Made by a program: the position numbers and the translations under genes. Shown here piece after piece: positions 25,764-37,392 of a stretch of DNA of 64,000 bases. Location: the NCBI GenBank assembly GCA_000320605.2, contig KB445815.1:168970-232969 (forward strand), in the 5' to 3' direction. This DNA is from Gelatoporia subvermispora B. Lineage: Eukaryota; Basidiomycota; Agaricomycetes; Polyporales; Gelatoporiaceae. How positions within the stretch are numbered: position 1 is the stretch's first letter; every line of letters begins with the position of its first letter. Under the pieces are notes generated by a model. The model had not been told where the DNA came from. It saw only the letters and a list, made by a program, of their open reading frames with translations, and made no database searches.

Positions 25764-26433
25764 CGAGCTGTAATTGCATTGTCTGCAGGAGCTATCTAAA
25801 TTATAAGCTTCCGGTGTCAGTCAGTACGATTGTCAAAACGTTGAACGATTGAAATTGCCCGACTCGTGTACAAACCGCAAGATATTGCCGCAAATCATGC
25901 TACATGGTCATCTACACCACCCTTCAACAAAGGCATACCCTTGAACTTCTGGAAGAGAACCTCACGGAGCAAATCCTCCCATGTCATTTCCCCTTTCCTC
26001 CGGGTATTCTGCGATCAAATCAGGCGCCAGCCATCAGACTCGAGGTGATGGTTTGTTTCCATCGCACGTTGTATCATTATACTTCTATTATTAGTGACTT
26101 CTGGCCGGATCGCAAATTGCGCGGTGCTTCTTTTATGCGAATGATGCGGAACATGTCAGAACATGAGACCTGCCGTATATGGCAAGTCTCCGCGCGCCCG
26201 ACTTAAGGTTCGAAGAGTTATATAGTACCAGATTATGTAACTGAAGAGACATGTCTCGCGCTCGCGCGCAAATAAAAATGGTCTCGTTTTGTCTACGTTT
26301 TCAACAGAACAAGTTCGGATATCCTTGTGATAAGGCACCCCGAGGTGCTTTGTATTCCTTCACAAGTTGAAGTAGTCAATTAAGTGTATATTCGATGAGC
26401 TAACGGCGAATTGTCCTATGTCCTCTCAATGGG
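25764..26433. other. Intergenic between convergent UstYa-B and But2-B
   Basis: 670 bp of 3' flanks. No gene seen. Confidence 0.4.
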
Positions 26434-27457
26434 TTAGACAGTCTGATGTTGATACATGTAGAGACCTTGGAAATCACAGAGGTTAGCATCACTGCGAACA
26501 CTATCGTTGAACTACATTTCGCACCCCATGTCCTATTCTGACTAGACCAAACGTCAAGCAGACATTGCGATCCGATTGCGCATGCTACTTCGAAGGTATG
26601 CAGTGAGGCCCACTCGCACGGGAATCGAGCAACCTCTGTTTCCTCTCCCGCCTTTGGAGACAAAGCTCCGACTTTGCTACTGCGTGCTGGGTGTGTTCGC
26701 CAGGAAAGTGTTCGCACGTCAAGGGGCTCCGCCACATCCAACCTATAGACAGCAAAGACTGAGGAGGCTTCCATCATGAACGGATCTTTGCCTTCCAAAG
26801 GTTCGTCGACGCGAGGAAGCCGGAATATCAGGGAGCACTCTTCCATGCCGAAGTCTACCGTGCGGAATTGTGCGATCGTATGAGTCTGCAATGCCCAGCG
26901 CGTTAGCTTGGCACAATCAACAATCTTTGCAGTGAGGCACATACAGCTGGGTCTACATGCAAGTGTTTCTCATTGGGCGCGAGTGTGCCGTACTGATTGA
27001 GAAAATCATGTTCTCCAATCGGAGCAGGTCCGTCAGGACGATCGCGATATACTTGCGTTATGACTCTCGGAGTATTCAAGATCGGCTCTATTCTGGATGC
27101 ATTGGCTTTTCCAGAACGATACAGGTCTTCTAAGCCGACATAAGGGTTGGCAATTTCTAGTCTGGAATCTTCGAGGAAGCGGTCCGGGTAGACTGTGCGG
27201 AACATGTGCGATGTTTTAATGAAGGCAAACACATCGGTCGCGACGATGAAGACCAGTAATGCAATCAACCAGTTCACAGAAATAAGGGATGTGCATCCCT
27301 GCCGTCTAGAGCTCCGTGCTGTTGACTCTGGTTCTCATTCAGTATGATGTGCAGAAGCCCACTGCTCATCAGACGTACCATCTTCCTTGTCTTCGGTTAG
27401 TGGCAAATAGTCAAGCAGTGCAATGTTCTCTTCCTCCTGCAAGGTTCTTGCGAGCAT
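26434..27457 (-). CDS. But2-like single-pass membrane protein B, 286 aa
   Basis: Four exons in phase: 27457-27379, 27333-26945, 26885-26525 and 26465-26434, the same layout as paralogue A. The N-terminal acidic tail MLARTLQEEENIALLDYLP is followed by a membrane helix (NWLIALLVFIVATDVFAFI, about residues 43-61). Next are LEIANPYVGLEDLYRSGK, the beta-rich domain with HTIAQFRTVDFGMEECSLI and LSWRTHPAR, and WASLHTFEVAC. The last 32-nt exon encodes LYMYQHQTV. The first intron (45 nt) was inferred because no ATG is available in frame before the membrane helix; it yields an N-tail resembling that of A. Often called But2 C-terminal-like in this group of fungi, by recollection. Neighbours: UstYa-B on one side, GNAT-B on the other. 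Confidence 0.78.
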
Positions 27458-27818
27458 ACTGACCAAACAGAAGGAGTCATGTCCGCAGGAACTCCAATGA
27501 CGCTCTTATCGCGGACAGGATCACCGTTCAGCCACACTGCCGTGTCTTTGCAAATATTTCCTGGCGGCTGGGTAAAGGCGTGGACACATCAAAGATGCAT
27601 CAATCGCAGAGCAACGCTCCAGCTGCGGCATCATGTGTGAATGTCAAGTTGTCCAGATACATCAGTCTCATCAGCGCCTGTACGCCGCGCGCCCCAATAC
27701 GCCTAACGCGCCGCCTCAATTGATGCAGTTTAGTCGTCTTCTCAAATATACAGCTAAGCTGTGTTTATAACAGCGTACAGCCCATAAGGCACCATATGAC
27801 CATTGTATAAGCATCGCA
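27458..27818. other. Short intergenic between But2-B and GNAT-B
   Basis: 361 bp; promoter of But2-B and 3' flank of GNAT-B. No gene seen. Confidence 0.4.
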
Positions 27819-28868
27819 CTACTCGGATCCCGACATATCCTTTGAGAATATCCACGTTGGCCAGTCGCCCCAAGGCGAAGACATATATCGGTGCCCTTGG
27901 AGCTTGAATCCGATTCTCTGGTATATCTCGACCTGAGAAATGTTCCGGGGATGAAGACAGTGTACACCATACTCAAAAATAGAACTCACGTTGCGCAAGT
28001 TTGTGGTACCGAGCCCAAGGACTGCTCGAAGTTCCTTCGCCTGCAAAACGACATCATTTCAACACATTTGCATGACGAGTATGTTGTTTGATATACTTTG
28101 GGAAAGACAAGTTGTATCAACGCCTTTGCGACGCCCTTCCCTTGATAATCTGATCGTACCATCGCGAAACTGCACCAGTAACACGCGGTTTCGGCCTTGA
28201 GGCAAAGTAAGGTCGTGCAGAGGCCAGAACGCCCTGAGACTCACACACGGCATACCAATATACTGATCCACGACTTTAGGAAACTCTTGACCGAGCTACA
28301 CCATGTTCGTGAGCAATTTCTTTTGGCTTACACTTGGCCAGACTTACAACATTGGAATAGTATGCCTTTCCCTCCTCAGGCAATGCATCCATGAACTCGT
28401 AGAGCCCCATCTGACGTTGTTCCTCCCTGAAGTATGTTTTAAGTCAAACATTAGCGATGGGAGGATACTTTTACAGCTTCGTACGTTGCGAATAGGTTCT
28501 CGCCCGGGGGGAGCCACAACGTGAAGCCGATCAGTGTCCCGTTTTCATCTGTCGCTGTGTACATCTCTCCAGCTAGGAGCGCAATTGGCTTGATCATAGC
28601 ACGAGCCATAGGCTCAATAAGTGCAATATTTCCAGTTGTAAACGAAATGGCCGCAGGATCTGCAGCAAATCGAGTTATGCCTACTATCCGTTGCAGCATG
28701 ATTGAACTTGCTCACCTGCGGGCATCAACTGGCAAAATAGCTGTACTGCTTCCTCCACGAGCTCCTCTATGAGTTCTTTTGAGTTTAAGGTACAGAGCGA
28801 TATTGTTCCACGGAAAACATACCGCTCGGTTGTTTCACTCTCTCGAACTTCACGTTTGGAGGAGCCAT
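27819..28868 (-). CDS. GNAT-family N-acetyltransferase B, 224 aa
   Basis: Eight exons in phase: 28868-28823, 28775-28716, 28659-28485, 28426-28348, 28295-28245, 28195-28097, 28040-27990, 27932-27819. Exon sizes equal those of GNAT-A and GNAT-C except exon 2 (three codons longer) and the last exon. Landmarks are GEMYTATDENGTLIGFTLW, EEQRQMGLYEF, FAMVRSDYQGKGVAKALIQ (acetyl-CoA loop), LGLGTTNLRN, IYQRIGF and the end SPWGDWPTWIFS. It lies between But2-B and UstYa-D and is divergent from the latter. Acyl acceptor unknown. Confidence 0.9.
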
Positions 28869-29554
28869 GGTATGTGACAACGAAAGTCTCAGGCAGGTGC
28901 AGTATCAGGTAGTGTAAGAGCGCTCAGCCAGACTCCGATACTGATACGGCTATGAAAGTGGTCCATGCTGCACAGTCCCTGATCTGACACGAGGTACATG
29001 ACCAAAACCTGATGATGAGTTCAAATTTATGAGCCTGCCGGTTCGCAGGTCGAGAGAGTATAGTACGCGTCTCGAGCGGCTTGGTCCATGCCGCTCTCCT
29101 TGGGGATCTGGAGCGTGTGACCAGTGAACTCACTGAGGATGTCAGATCTGGATATGATGACGACCAAGAGTCTTCTGCTGAGCAGAGGGCGCGATATCGC
29201 TGATTTGGAGCCACGTTGCTCCGGACCGGGCGTACCGCCGAGCATGATGCATCTGATGTTCGAAATGCATCAATGTTGGTTGCTCTGATGTTGCCTTGTG
29301 CCCATAGTGTTGTCCTTTTTCCGTATCGTTGACTAGGACGTGGGGGTGATGATGCGCCCAAAAGCCGTGATTGCTTGAGGGATATCTCGCTCTTTCCTAT
29401 CTTTCCGCGCTTCAGCCTCGGACGTCGGACGGCCGAGCGGTACTGTGTCTCCAATTTCCCAACGTGTGTTGGCTACGCAGCGATTCATTTGCATTTAGCA
29501 ATCACGATCCCATGCTATGCGTTACTTCTGCTAGCTCATCCCAGGCGGTGCAAC
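28869..29554. other. Divergent promoter region of GNAT-B and UstYa-D
   Basis: 686 bp between head-to-head genes. A minus-strand frame at 29027-29245 has no recognisable feature. This gap is the counterpart of the 16783-17815 gap on the left. Confidence 0.4.
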
Positions 29555-30304
29555 ATGACAGACGCTCTTTCGCAAGATCTGCGAACAGCGACGTCCGGCT
29601 CTTCATATTTTGCACCTCCGTCTCGGCCACCTTGGGGAATGTTTTCCCAACGTCGACTCATTCTATTTATCTTGAGTCTGCTTGCAATTATCAATGTCGT
29701 GTTCCATCAATGGTTCTTGCATGCTGTGGAGCAGCTAGCTCTCGCCAGGGAACGTCCGTTGGAGCTGTACAGTAAGCCTCGACCGACCGCTTCTTTCCAT
29801 TGTCGATTAACAGCAAGCCTTGAAGGCTTTATTGGCGACGAATACCCCTCCAGGTTACCCTTGCACTCATCCAGACAGGCAGTTCGTCTGATGGTTGAGG
29901 ACACCGTTCGCTATTCTATCAGCTCGCCTGAAGCCGAGCTGGAATGGTTGTACACGGCCACACGAGGCGATGGCGATGTCAGACTGGGCCCTCAGCGAAG
30001 ACTATTCTCAGTCACAATGTCGCATGAACTGCACTGTCTGCGCTCGATCCGCACAACTTTGGACGGGGAGGGGGTTCCCGAAGGCAAAGTCAGGTCGCAT
30101 TTTGTGCACTGCCTGAATTTATTGCGGGAGCATACTCTTTGCGCAGCAGACAACACTCTAGAGCCTGCGCAGGCTCTAGAGTACAATTCGTCATTCGCAC
30201 GGTTACACGGGGAGCATAGGTGCACGGACTGGAGTGCGTTTTACGATACAATGCTACACAACTACCTAGACTTCAAAGAGTGGATTCGCGAACGAGGTTT
30301 CTGA
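29555..30304 (+). CDS. UstYa-like (DUF3328) protein D, intact HxxHC type, about 235 aa
   Basis: Exons 29555-29771 and 29814-30304, joined in phase (A|CA). A 28-residue N-tail precedes the anchor (LILFILSLLAIINVVF); the alternative start at 29639 would give a protein aligned end to end with C. The lumenal domain has DTVRYSISSPEAELEW, HELHCLRSIRTTL, HFVHCLNLLREHTLCAADNTLEP and HRCTDWSAFYD. Both HxxHC motifs are intact. With the anchor, this matches UstYa/UstYb-type proteins that oxidise and cyclise secreted precursor peptides in Ascomycota. Here it pairs with GNAT-B (divergent) and lies 3.8 kb from UstYa-B. Paralogue of C. Confidence 0.88.
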   Translation: MTDALSQDLRTATSGSSYFAPPSRPPWGMFSQRRLILFILSLLAIINVVFHQWFLHAVEQLALARERPLELYSKPRPTASFHCRLTASLEGFIGDEYPSRLPLHSSRQAVRLMVEDTVRYSISSPEAELEWLYTATRGDGDVRLGPQRRLFSVTMSHELHCLRSIRTTLDGEGVPEGKVRSHFVHCLNLLREHTLCAADNTLEPAQALEYNSSFARLHGEHRCTDWSAFYDTMLHNYLDFKEWIRERGF

Positions 30305-30408
30305 AGGTCATCGGTGGTATCTATGTTCGTCCGGTAGATATTGTACGTCGTCATCAATATAGTGCATTACATCTACAGCCAGATAACACGGCGCTCTCCG
30401 GAATGGCT

Positions 30409-31588
30409 TCACACCTCCATCTTAATGCTTGTTGAGGCAAACAACTCTGACTTCGACAAAGTGTTAAACGTGTCTTCAGTCGCGTAAGTGCTGTGATCTG
30501 TGAAGTTCGCACGGCGGGCCGATATCGGAGGATCGGAGAAGACCATTTCAGACTCGATGGCCGTCTCTTTCGTCCATGCCCGCCCTGAGACAACTCGTAA
30601 AATGAGAACCTGTTGAGAAATGCACTGTCGATATGTCAATGTTGGTGTCGCAGTTTCAAACCTGACATAGATAGGCGCTTACCGCAAACATCGAATAGAA
30701 GGCGCCCATTAGAATGGAGATGCCACTGTTCATGCCATATGAGACAAGGTATGCAATACCTGCCAAGGTATATGGCAGCGCTGATTCGATAATGATAGAT
30801 GCAGCGCCCGTGTACGTGCGGGCAACCTTGGATCCCAGAGCCGGCTGTACGTAGTGGGCGTAGCGCACAATGCGAAAGCATATCAGCCCCGTGAGAAGCA
30901 CATTCAGGCCAATCGATGTCGAATAATATGCAAGACCGAGTTGGGCCGCTTTTCCAACGAAGAAGTCCGCGCCTGGAGCACCAGATGCATAGAGCTCAAT
31001 GATCCCGAGCGCTATAGTGATGTTATGAGGGCTTTGGCCTGAAAAAGGGTGGTAAGAAACATACCCCATGTTGCAAGCCAAACTATGAATGGTACGATCA
31101 CGATACGTTTATCGTTCCAGATCACAAAGCAGCGATATAGCTATTCATAGTCAACCTGTGATGATGGATATCAGGGTAGCTTAACATACCATCAACCCAT
31201 CCGCCAGTAGGTTCAACGCGACGAACGACGTTGTGCCCATCGTCTGGTACCAGACACTGGCGTTCGCACCAAGATACGCGTTTGCTCCTCCCGGGAAGTT
31301 GGCATTGACGATCCACATTTCCTCTCCGAAGACCGCTTCAGTTGCAACGTTTATCGTGATAAGCAGCAACATCGCTGTGCTGAAAAACATAAAGAACTTG
31401 TCGGATCTTGTCCTCTGGTCCCGAGAAGGCTTTAGCAGTTGCCTCATAGTTTGGTAATAGAGCACCAACTCGACACCTGTGTTGCTTCAGCTCGTGCCAT
31501 CGTAGACAACTTGAGTGTGCATACCGTACAAGATGTCGTTGACATTGATGCAGATGTAGTACGAGTTCTGAAATAGCCCGTCCGACAT
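30409..31588 (-). CDS. Agaricomycete polytopic membrane protein D (7-TM-like), 323 aa
   Basis: Five exons in phase: 31588-31525, 31476-31190, 31140-31065, 31011-30683, 30624-30409. Exons 2-4 have exactly the same lengths (287, 76, 329 nt) as in paralogues A and E. Landmarks are MSDGLFQNSYYICINVNDILYG, ATEAVFGEEMWIVN, GLAYYSTSIGLN, IIIESALPYTLAGIAYLVSYGMNSG, then the cytosolic end CISQQVLILRVVSGRAWTKET with a Ser/Thr-rich tail. Full length and intact. No assigned function; membrane topology suggests a receptor-like or channel-like protein, but nothing in the sequence proves it. Confidence 0.83.
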
Positions 31589-32657
31589 TGCTGGAAATCC
31601 AGTACCGGCGCCAGTGATCCTCACCGTCGCAGAGAGCGAGGTATTCGAAAGCCAAAAGCAATGAGCTGGTGACCGAGACCTACGCCCTGTTCTGCAGTTG
31701 ATCTGCTATCGCAGAGGATGCAAGTACAGAGGCGTTTGAGTTGGCTGCATATCGGGCAGGAAACGTGCCGTGGATGTGGGGCCTGAAACCTGCCATCACC
31801 CATCGCGCAGCTCGGAGACGTCAGGGGCGCTGGCGCATCAACGGCTACTCTGACCAGGTGAAACTCCATATATGGGCATCACACCACATGTTCGCATGCT
31901 AGCGAAAGCGCTGTCATCAGCGGCGTTGATGAGGAGACAAGTCTCGACGGCTTGTGTGAGAGGATGTCCGGATGCTGGGCCGAGCGGGCAAGTGTAGCGG
32001 ACCTCCGTGCATTCTACATGACCAACGGACCAACGCTCGACGGCGTAGGTACAGCGCTTCGTACAAATGTGTGATTTCAGTCCCATCCCGTAGGCACTTG
32101 ATTTTCTCAAAGCGTTGAGATAGCTGAGATGATTCCCACACGGCGCATTCGTCACGAGATGAGTAGGGGTTCGATGGCCAGTACTGGATGGTTCACAACC
32201 TGGTGTTCTGTATGGTGAGCCGCTGTCATCGAATGCTTCAGGTGCCCTCTCGGTGTATATGCAACTATCAACACCAGGTTGTGGTTGTCATGATGCAACG
32301 GACCTCAGTCCGCAGCGATGATGTTATATGTTGTCTCAAGTATAATGGTGGCATACCTACTAAAGAGCGAAATGCAACAGGTACGTACCTATCGTGGCCA
32401 TATACAACAACTCTCCGAAATGCTACGAGACAACTGCAGCCATTTGACATGTCTTATTCTCGCGTTCTGTCTCGTTGCAGGGATGTCATTACGTGTAATT
32501 TTCAGAAATAAACGTATAAGTTTCGGATCTGACATACTCCATCAGAGTGTGGCAATTGGCAGTGTAGAACTGCGCGTATCCGCCTTGAACAGCGCAGTAG
32601 TGGAAAGCATACGTACATCTCTTCCGCTAGATAAGTTCTAAAATTAGGTCTCCTCCA
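31589..32657. other. Intergenic, about 1.1 kb
   Basis: Upstream of membrane-protein gene D. A minus-strand frame at 31838-32155 (105 codons, several Cys) shows no known domain. Nothing else supportable. Confidence 0.35.
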
Positions 32658-32666
32658 TATATAAAA
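32658..32666 (+). promoter_or_regulatory. TATA box of small secreted-peptide gene
   Basis: tatataaaa, 36 bp before the ATG at 32702 and 12 bp before a possible upstream ATG at 32678. Because transcription usually starts about 30 bp or more past the TATA box, the start at 32702 is favoured. Confidence 0.55.
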
Positions 32667-32701
32667 CGGGCTTCTCAATGAGAACGCACTTCATACCAAC
32701 A

Positions 32702-32902
32702 ATGCAAGCACCATTCGGCATTCTCATTTTCTCCCTTGCCCTTATGATGAGCTTGACTACCTCGTCGGGAGCAGTTTGCATTTTACCTACAGGCAATTTC
32801 CCTTCGAAAAGAGACTCATGTGAGCTGAAGCCAATGTCCTATATGTACACACTAATGGTATCTATTTCCTCTGCTCCATCCAGTGGAATGTGGTGTAGTT
32901 GA
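32702..32902 (+). CDS. Small secreted peptide with one Lys-Arg site, 66 aa
   Basis: Single open frame with a signal peptide (MQAPFGILIFSLALMMSLTT, cleavage near SSGA). A short segment ends in SKR, followed by a 29-residue tail (DSCELKPMSYMYTLMV ... ending WCS). A good TATA box sits just upstream. The architecture (signal, spacer, dibasic site, short Tyr-containing tail) parallels the peptide at 11599-11808, but the sequences are not similar. A 33-nt intron near the end (GTATCT..CCAG) is conceivable, though short; it would shorten the tail. Function unknown. It lies between membrane-protein genes D and E. Confidence 0.45.
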   Translation: MQAPFGILIFSLALMMSLTTSSGAVCILPTGNFPSKRDSCELKPMSYMYTLMVSISSAPSSGMWCS

Positions 32903-33657
32903 GGAGCGCAATGCCAAACGCGGGGAGGCTGAAGCATCGGAACCACAGTGGCTCAGCTGACAGGTGCTGCATTGGCTATGAGAGAAGTATGAGCGATTGC
33001 GTCCCCGATAGTCCCATCCTCGGCTAACTCGCTCATTAGTGCATAGAGTTCGAATCACTATGTCATTCCGAATGATCTGGCAGTCTACCCACAGCTACGA
33101 TGGAAGCATATTGGGCGAATGTCTTTGACGGTATTGTCAGTCGCATTCCTACATGAACTTGAGATATAAATTCTAGAGACATCATCTCGCTTCTGTGGTC
33201 CTGTGCAAAAGTCAATATCTCTAGCACCTGTAGTATCTGCTGCCGACTCGAGAAGGCCTGATATGACGTCGTCAAGCACCGATCACGTATCGCGATCAGC
33301 GGCAGGCGATGTGATTGCACCGCCAGGCACCTTCTATGCGATACACCGTGACCTACCTTGCCTTCTGGCTCCGAGAAATCACGAAGCTGGCTAGTGATGA
33401 CCTGGTCTACAGTACCGGTTTAGAAACGAGTTGCGACCAGCGCCTAATCGCCGTCCGACCTCCGGTAGCATGTCGTGGTGCCTACCACTCGCAGTTGCTG
33501 GATGGTCTCCAAAGACAACGCCAGTATGAACCACAGCGGGTAGCTTGCTGCGGATGATACATCCAAGTCTGAGCTATAATTTAATTACAAGGCCTGAACT
33601 ACATCGTGTGTGGGCAACTACTTCACAGATATATAAATACACCAAGAAGGGGACCAA
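32903..33657. other. Intergenic, about 0.75 kb
   Basis: 3' flank of membrane-protein gene E and of the peptide gene. No gene seen. Confidence 0.4.
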
Positions 33658-34881
33658 TCAGACATCGCGGAACAGCGTTGTTTCGTGTTTTGGGTCGTCT
33701 GAAATTGTCGTTGAGACCAATATACGACCCTTCGAGATCTGTTCAAGGGCGATTTCGGACTCCGCCATTCCTCGAGTCGAATCAGTGAGCCCTGAGCTGG
33801 GAGCGGCAGCAAACGTGGTGGGAAAGGCTGAGGTCGTCTCTCTCGTCCAGACTCTGCCTTTCAGCACACGCAGGATGAGTAGCTGCGGGGAGATGCACTG
33901 AGGATACATGGCATCAGCGATAAGTAGTCGCATCAGGGGAGCAGGCTTACTGCAAACATGATGTAGAAGGAGCCCATCAGTACCGAGATATCGCTGTTGA
34001 GGCCCATCGAAATGACACTCGCAATCCCTCCAGCAGCATATGGCAGTGCCGATTCAATGATCAGAGCTGATGCGTTGGTGTACATACGGGAACCAGTGCG
34101 ACCAAGGACTCCTTCGACTCGCTTGGCTTGGGAAAGAATGCGGATGCAGATAAGGATTGTTGTCAAAACATTCAGGCCGATGGTTGTTGAGAAGTAGGCG
34201 AGGACAATACGAGCAGCGTTGCCCTTGAAGAAATTGGCTCCGGGAGAGCCGGAAGCCCAGATCTCGAGAATTCCAAGGCCTATGCGCAGCAAGAGACACA
34301 TTATTATGATAGAAAGTTATATAATAATTCTCGTGACTCACCCCATGTAGACATGAACAAGAAGATGGGGAATATAACAATGTAGAAACTGTTCCATACG
34401 ACATAGCATCGGTATATCTACGTCGGTTTCCTTTAGGAATGCACACATCGGGACCGATCGAAAGGCTCACCATGAGACCATCCGTCATCCAGTTGAGTAC
34501 GACACCAGACGCCGTGCCCCACGTCTGGTACCAGATACTCGCATTCTCCTCGAAATACAACGCTGGACCTCCAGGGTCGCTGGCATGCACAATCCACATC
34601 TCTTCCCCGAAGACAGCTTCGGTCGACATGTAGATTGTGATGAGGAACATCAGCGCGGTACTGAAGCACGCGAAGAACTTGTCGCTCGTCGTCATCTTGG
34701 CTCGTCCATCTCGAAACAGCATGCCCATGGTCTGGAAATAGAGCACGAGCTCAACGCCTGATCGCCCATGTGCAACAAGTATCAGCGCATATTCGGATCA
34801 ATATGTGTGACTGTGCGCACCATACAAGATCGCATTGACATTGATGCCGATATAGTACGAGTTTTGGAAGAAGGATGACAT
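33658..34881 (-). CDS. Agaricomycete polytopic membrane protein E (7-TM-like), 330 aa
   Basis: Five exons in phase: 34881-34821, 34757-34471, 34417-34342, 34279-33951, 33897-33658. Landmarks are MSSFFQNSYYIGINVNAILYG, VELVLYFQTMGMLFRDGRAKM, STEAVFGEEMWIVH, WYQTWGTASGVVLNWMTDGLM, AYFSTTIGLNVLTT, IIESALPYAAGGIASVISMGL and the tail CISPQLLILRVLKGRVWTRET. Exon 2-4 lengths match A and D. The pseudogene at 62.1 kb is its closest relative in the window. Intact; function unknown. Confidence 0.83.
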
Positions 34882-36900
34882 CGCGGAGCAGAACCAAGTC
34901 TTAAGCGAGCTGAGCACCTGGAGGTCAGGGCAACGTAGGGAGCACCGAAGGAACACTGAGCGGCATCAGGAGGTGGCGCAAACTTATATCAGCTAGACTA
35001 GCCTCACCGTGGCATGGCCAGGGTTCGAGACGACACAGGCGCGGTCACAGCCGTGTCCTACGCTGTCTGGATCACGTACCAGATATTGGTAGATCCTCGC
35101 ACGGCGCTCCTTGTTGAGTAGCCCGTCATAACGGAATGCCATGACCCGAATCAGTGGATACCCAGAGCTTGACAGATCGACCTTTTCGTGTGCCTTGCAG
35201 GCGCGTCAGATGCTCCCCAGTGCGGAGCGACTGTCATATAGCAAGTTCACCGATAGAAGACCCTTTGTACAGTTCGTGTGCATAGACAATATTACGACCC
35301 ACATAGGGACGAGCTGACACTATCGATTGAGAAGCAAGCGCGCTACATGGCAACGAGGCGACCAGCTGTTCTCTAGTGGCTGAGCGCTGCAATGTTCACC
35401 AAACCGCCTTGGGAAGTCATCTCTGGCGTATTTTCAGCACAGTGTCTCCGTTGATATGTCGAACTGAAGACGTCTGCCACTGATGCGTCAGTACGTCCTC
35501 AAAGATGTACCCGTTGCCTGCACTGCTGCGCACTTCATGTTCACTGGACGGCTTCGGAGTTCCTGCCAAGAAGCGCACTGGATCCCACGATCCGTCTTGA
35601 GCCGGCGTCAGACGGAACGGGGATGAATCACTGTCAGATATAAATACTGCGCTGGTACTGCGCCCGACGCCCGATAGCCCTGCCTGCTTTGGGCTGCATA
35701 TCTGATGCCTCTTAGAGGAGCAATGTCGACCACTGACCATTTACGACGTCGAGCGCACCCGATTTCGATGGCAATTTCAACGCCGTATGGTGGAAGGTTA
35801 TGATAGCCAAATCCGCCAGAATCTCACTGGCCGATGTCAGCGCAGTCCTGTAGTACTGATCAAACCATTAGTCATGACGGTGCAAGGATGATTACACTAG
35901 ATACCATGAGCATGCCTACGCACAACGGTTCCGAGTCGGGGAGCCGATAGGTGGATGATGTACAGCCGTCTACGTGCCTGTTGATATCAATCAGTGAATC
36001 CACAGTCCGAGGTTCAGGCTAGAGCTTTTTCTGAGAGGCGCAGAGAAACTATTGCCCCTATGGCTCGTAGATCAGCAATCCCATAGCTTGAAGACGACTG
36101 ATTGTGGACAGCCGGTAGATCAACGATATTTCAGGCTGGGAACGATCCCTAAATTATCCCGACAGGTATGTGTATATACCACCTGTAGGGGCCGTTGTAG
36201 ATGGCATGGAGAGTGACATGAGAGGATACTAGTAAATAACACGGAACATGGGAATCGCAATGGCCCACAGCGTTCTAGATCCTGGGAGGCGCGGAGGGTT
36301 CCTAATTCGCTGAGATATCTCCGCAGTTGCACTTGCTCAACGGCAGCCGATGTGATGAGTAATTTGCTGCAAACAGGCGCAGCAGGAAATGTCAGTGATG
36401 CGTACCCTCCGAAATGGTTGTAGAGGATACCAGAGGCGAGCACATCTACAGTGCATGTGTACAACTATCGGGAGCGACGAACTCGGTGTCAAGCCTTCAA
36501 ACATATCTGCTAGACAACTGGTATCATTGAGTCGGCGTCGGCCACAACACAATCTCAGCAGAAGGTGCAAAAGCTTCGGAACAGATGTCGGCATCAATTG
36601 TGACGGTCTTCCGAGGATGCCAAGATGATGCGCGGGGCGTGATACAAGGATGAGCGGTCAGATACAAATCCAGTTAGACAGAGGTAGGACATAATGGACA
36701 TAGACGGCCACCATTCATACCAGAGGAAGCCCGATGCCAAAGGTTTCAAAAACAGTTCCCGGCGGGAGAGGAGCAAGTGTAAGTCGAACCCACGCAACTA
36801 GGGGCGCTGGTGAGAGACGCCGGCTGCTTACATAAGCGAATGCCAAGACGCGAGCAGGTTGCACGGGCGAGGGGAGGCAGCTGGACAGCAGTCACCTCCC
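34882..36900. other. Region with a possible unrecognised minus-strand gene
   Basis: About 2 kb. On the minus strand, exon-like pieces can be read: a segment around 35740-35870 (SASEILADLAIITFHHTALKL after a plausible AG, ending at a GT), the open frame 35417-35740 (contains FISDSDSSPFRLTPA and FEDVLTHQWQT, stop at 35417), and a hydrophobic piece around 36720-36800 (LTLAPLPPGTVFETFGIGLPL). They could belong to one multi-exon gene of unknown function, possibly decaying. I could not join them into a coherent protein, so no CDS is called. Confidence 0.3.
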
Positions 36901-37392
36901 ATGCCCTCCGAAACAACAGCCTCGCAGGCCGACCTTAACGCTGCTAAAGTCCCTCTGGGCTGGCGGGACCAGTGCTCCTCGTGCGTCTTTCGAATTCCTT
37001 GCAGCGCTCATTGATTGACCGAGAGGTCTGTTCCTTTCCAACCATCGGGCACTTGCGATCCCTCTGTTCACGGCTTTCTCTGCTCTCACGGAACTCTATG
37101 ATGTGCATAATGTAGGCTTCTGCTTCCGTTGAACGTCTGCAGGCGCAAGAACTACTATCTGCCATGGGAGTGTGAGGACGAGCGGCACTCGTACGAGAAG
37201 TGAGTGACCATTCTATCTACCCCTACGCGGACGCTTACATGTCTACTTGCAGGTGCCAATATGAGGAGTGAGTCCAGCGTACTGCATACTTAGGGTCTAT
37301 TCCTGACACAGCCTACTACGTTCACCAGCCTCGTTCGCCGGATGAAGAAGCTCTCCAAGATCAAGGCGGCTGAGAGGGAGGCAGCGGAGTGA
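36901..37392 (+). CDS. Complex I subunit NDUFB7-like (B18), middle part unresolved
   Basis: The first exon (36901-36980) gives MPSETTASQADLNAAKVPLGWRDQCS, the typical start of fungal NDUFB7, a Cx9C-type subunit of mitochondrial NADH dehydrogenase on the intermembrane-space side. Later exons are clear: CGC AAG AAC.. encodes RKNYYLPWECEDERHSYEK, then CQYE, then D-LVRRMKKLSKIKAAEREAAE with stop at 37390-37392. The second twin-Cys motif (C-x9-C: CEDERHSYEKC) is intact. Between the two parts the expected ALLIPLNKCR-like sequence cannot be assembled: the candidate exon either needs a 24-nt intron, reads into a TGA, or lacks an AG. Either the splicing is unusual, the gene is damaged, or the sequence has an indel. 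Confidence 0.65.

Noticed and set aside
36981..37004. 24-nt intron in the NDUFB7-like gene
   Set aside because: Too short for spliceosomal removal, and the joined frame meets a TGA three codons later.
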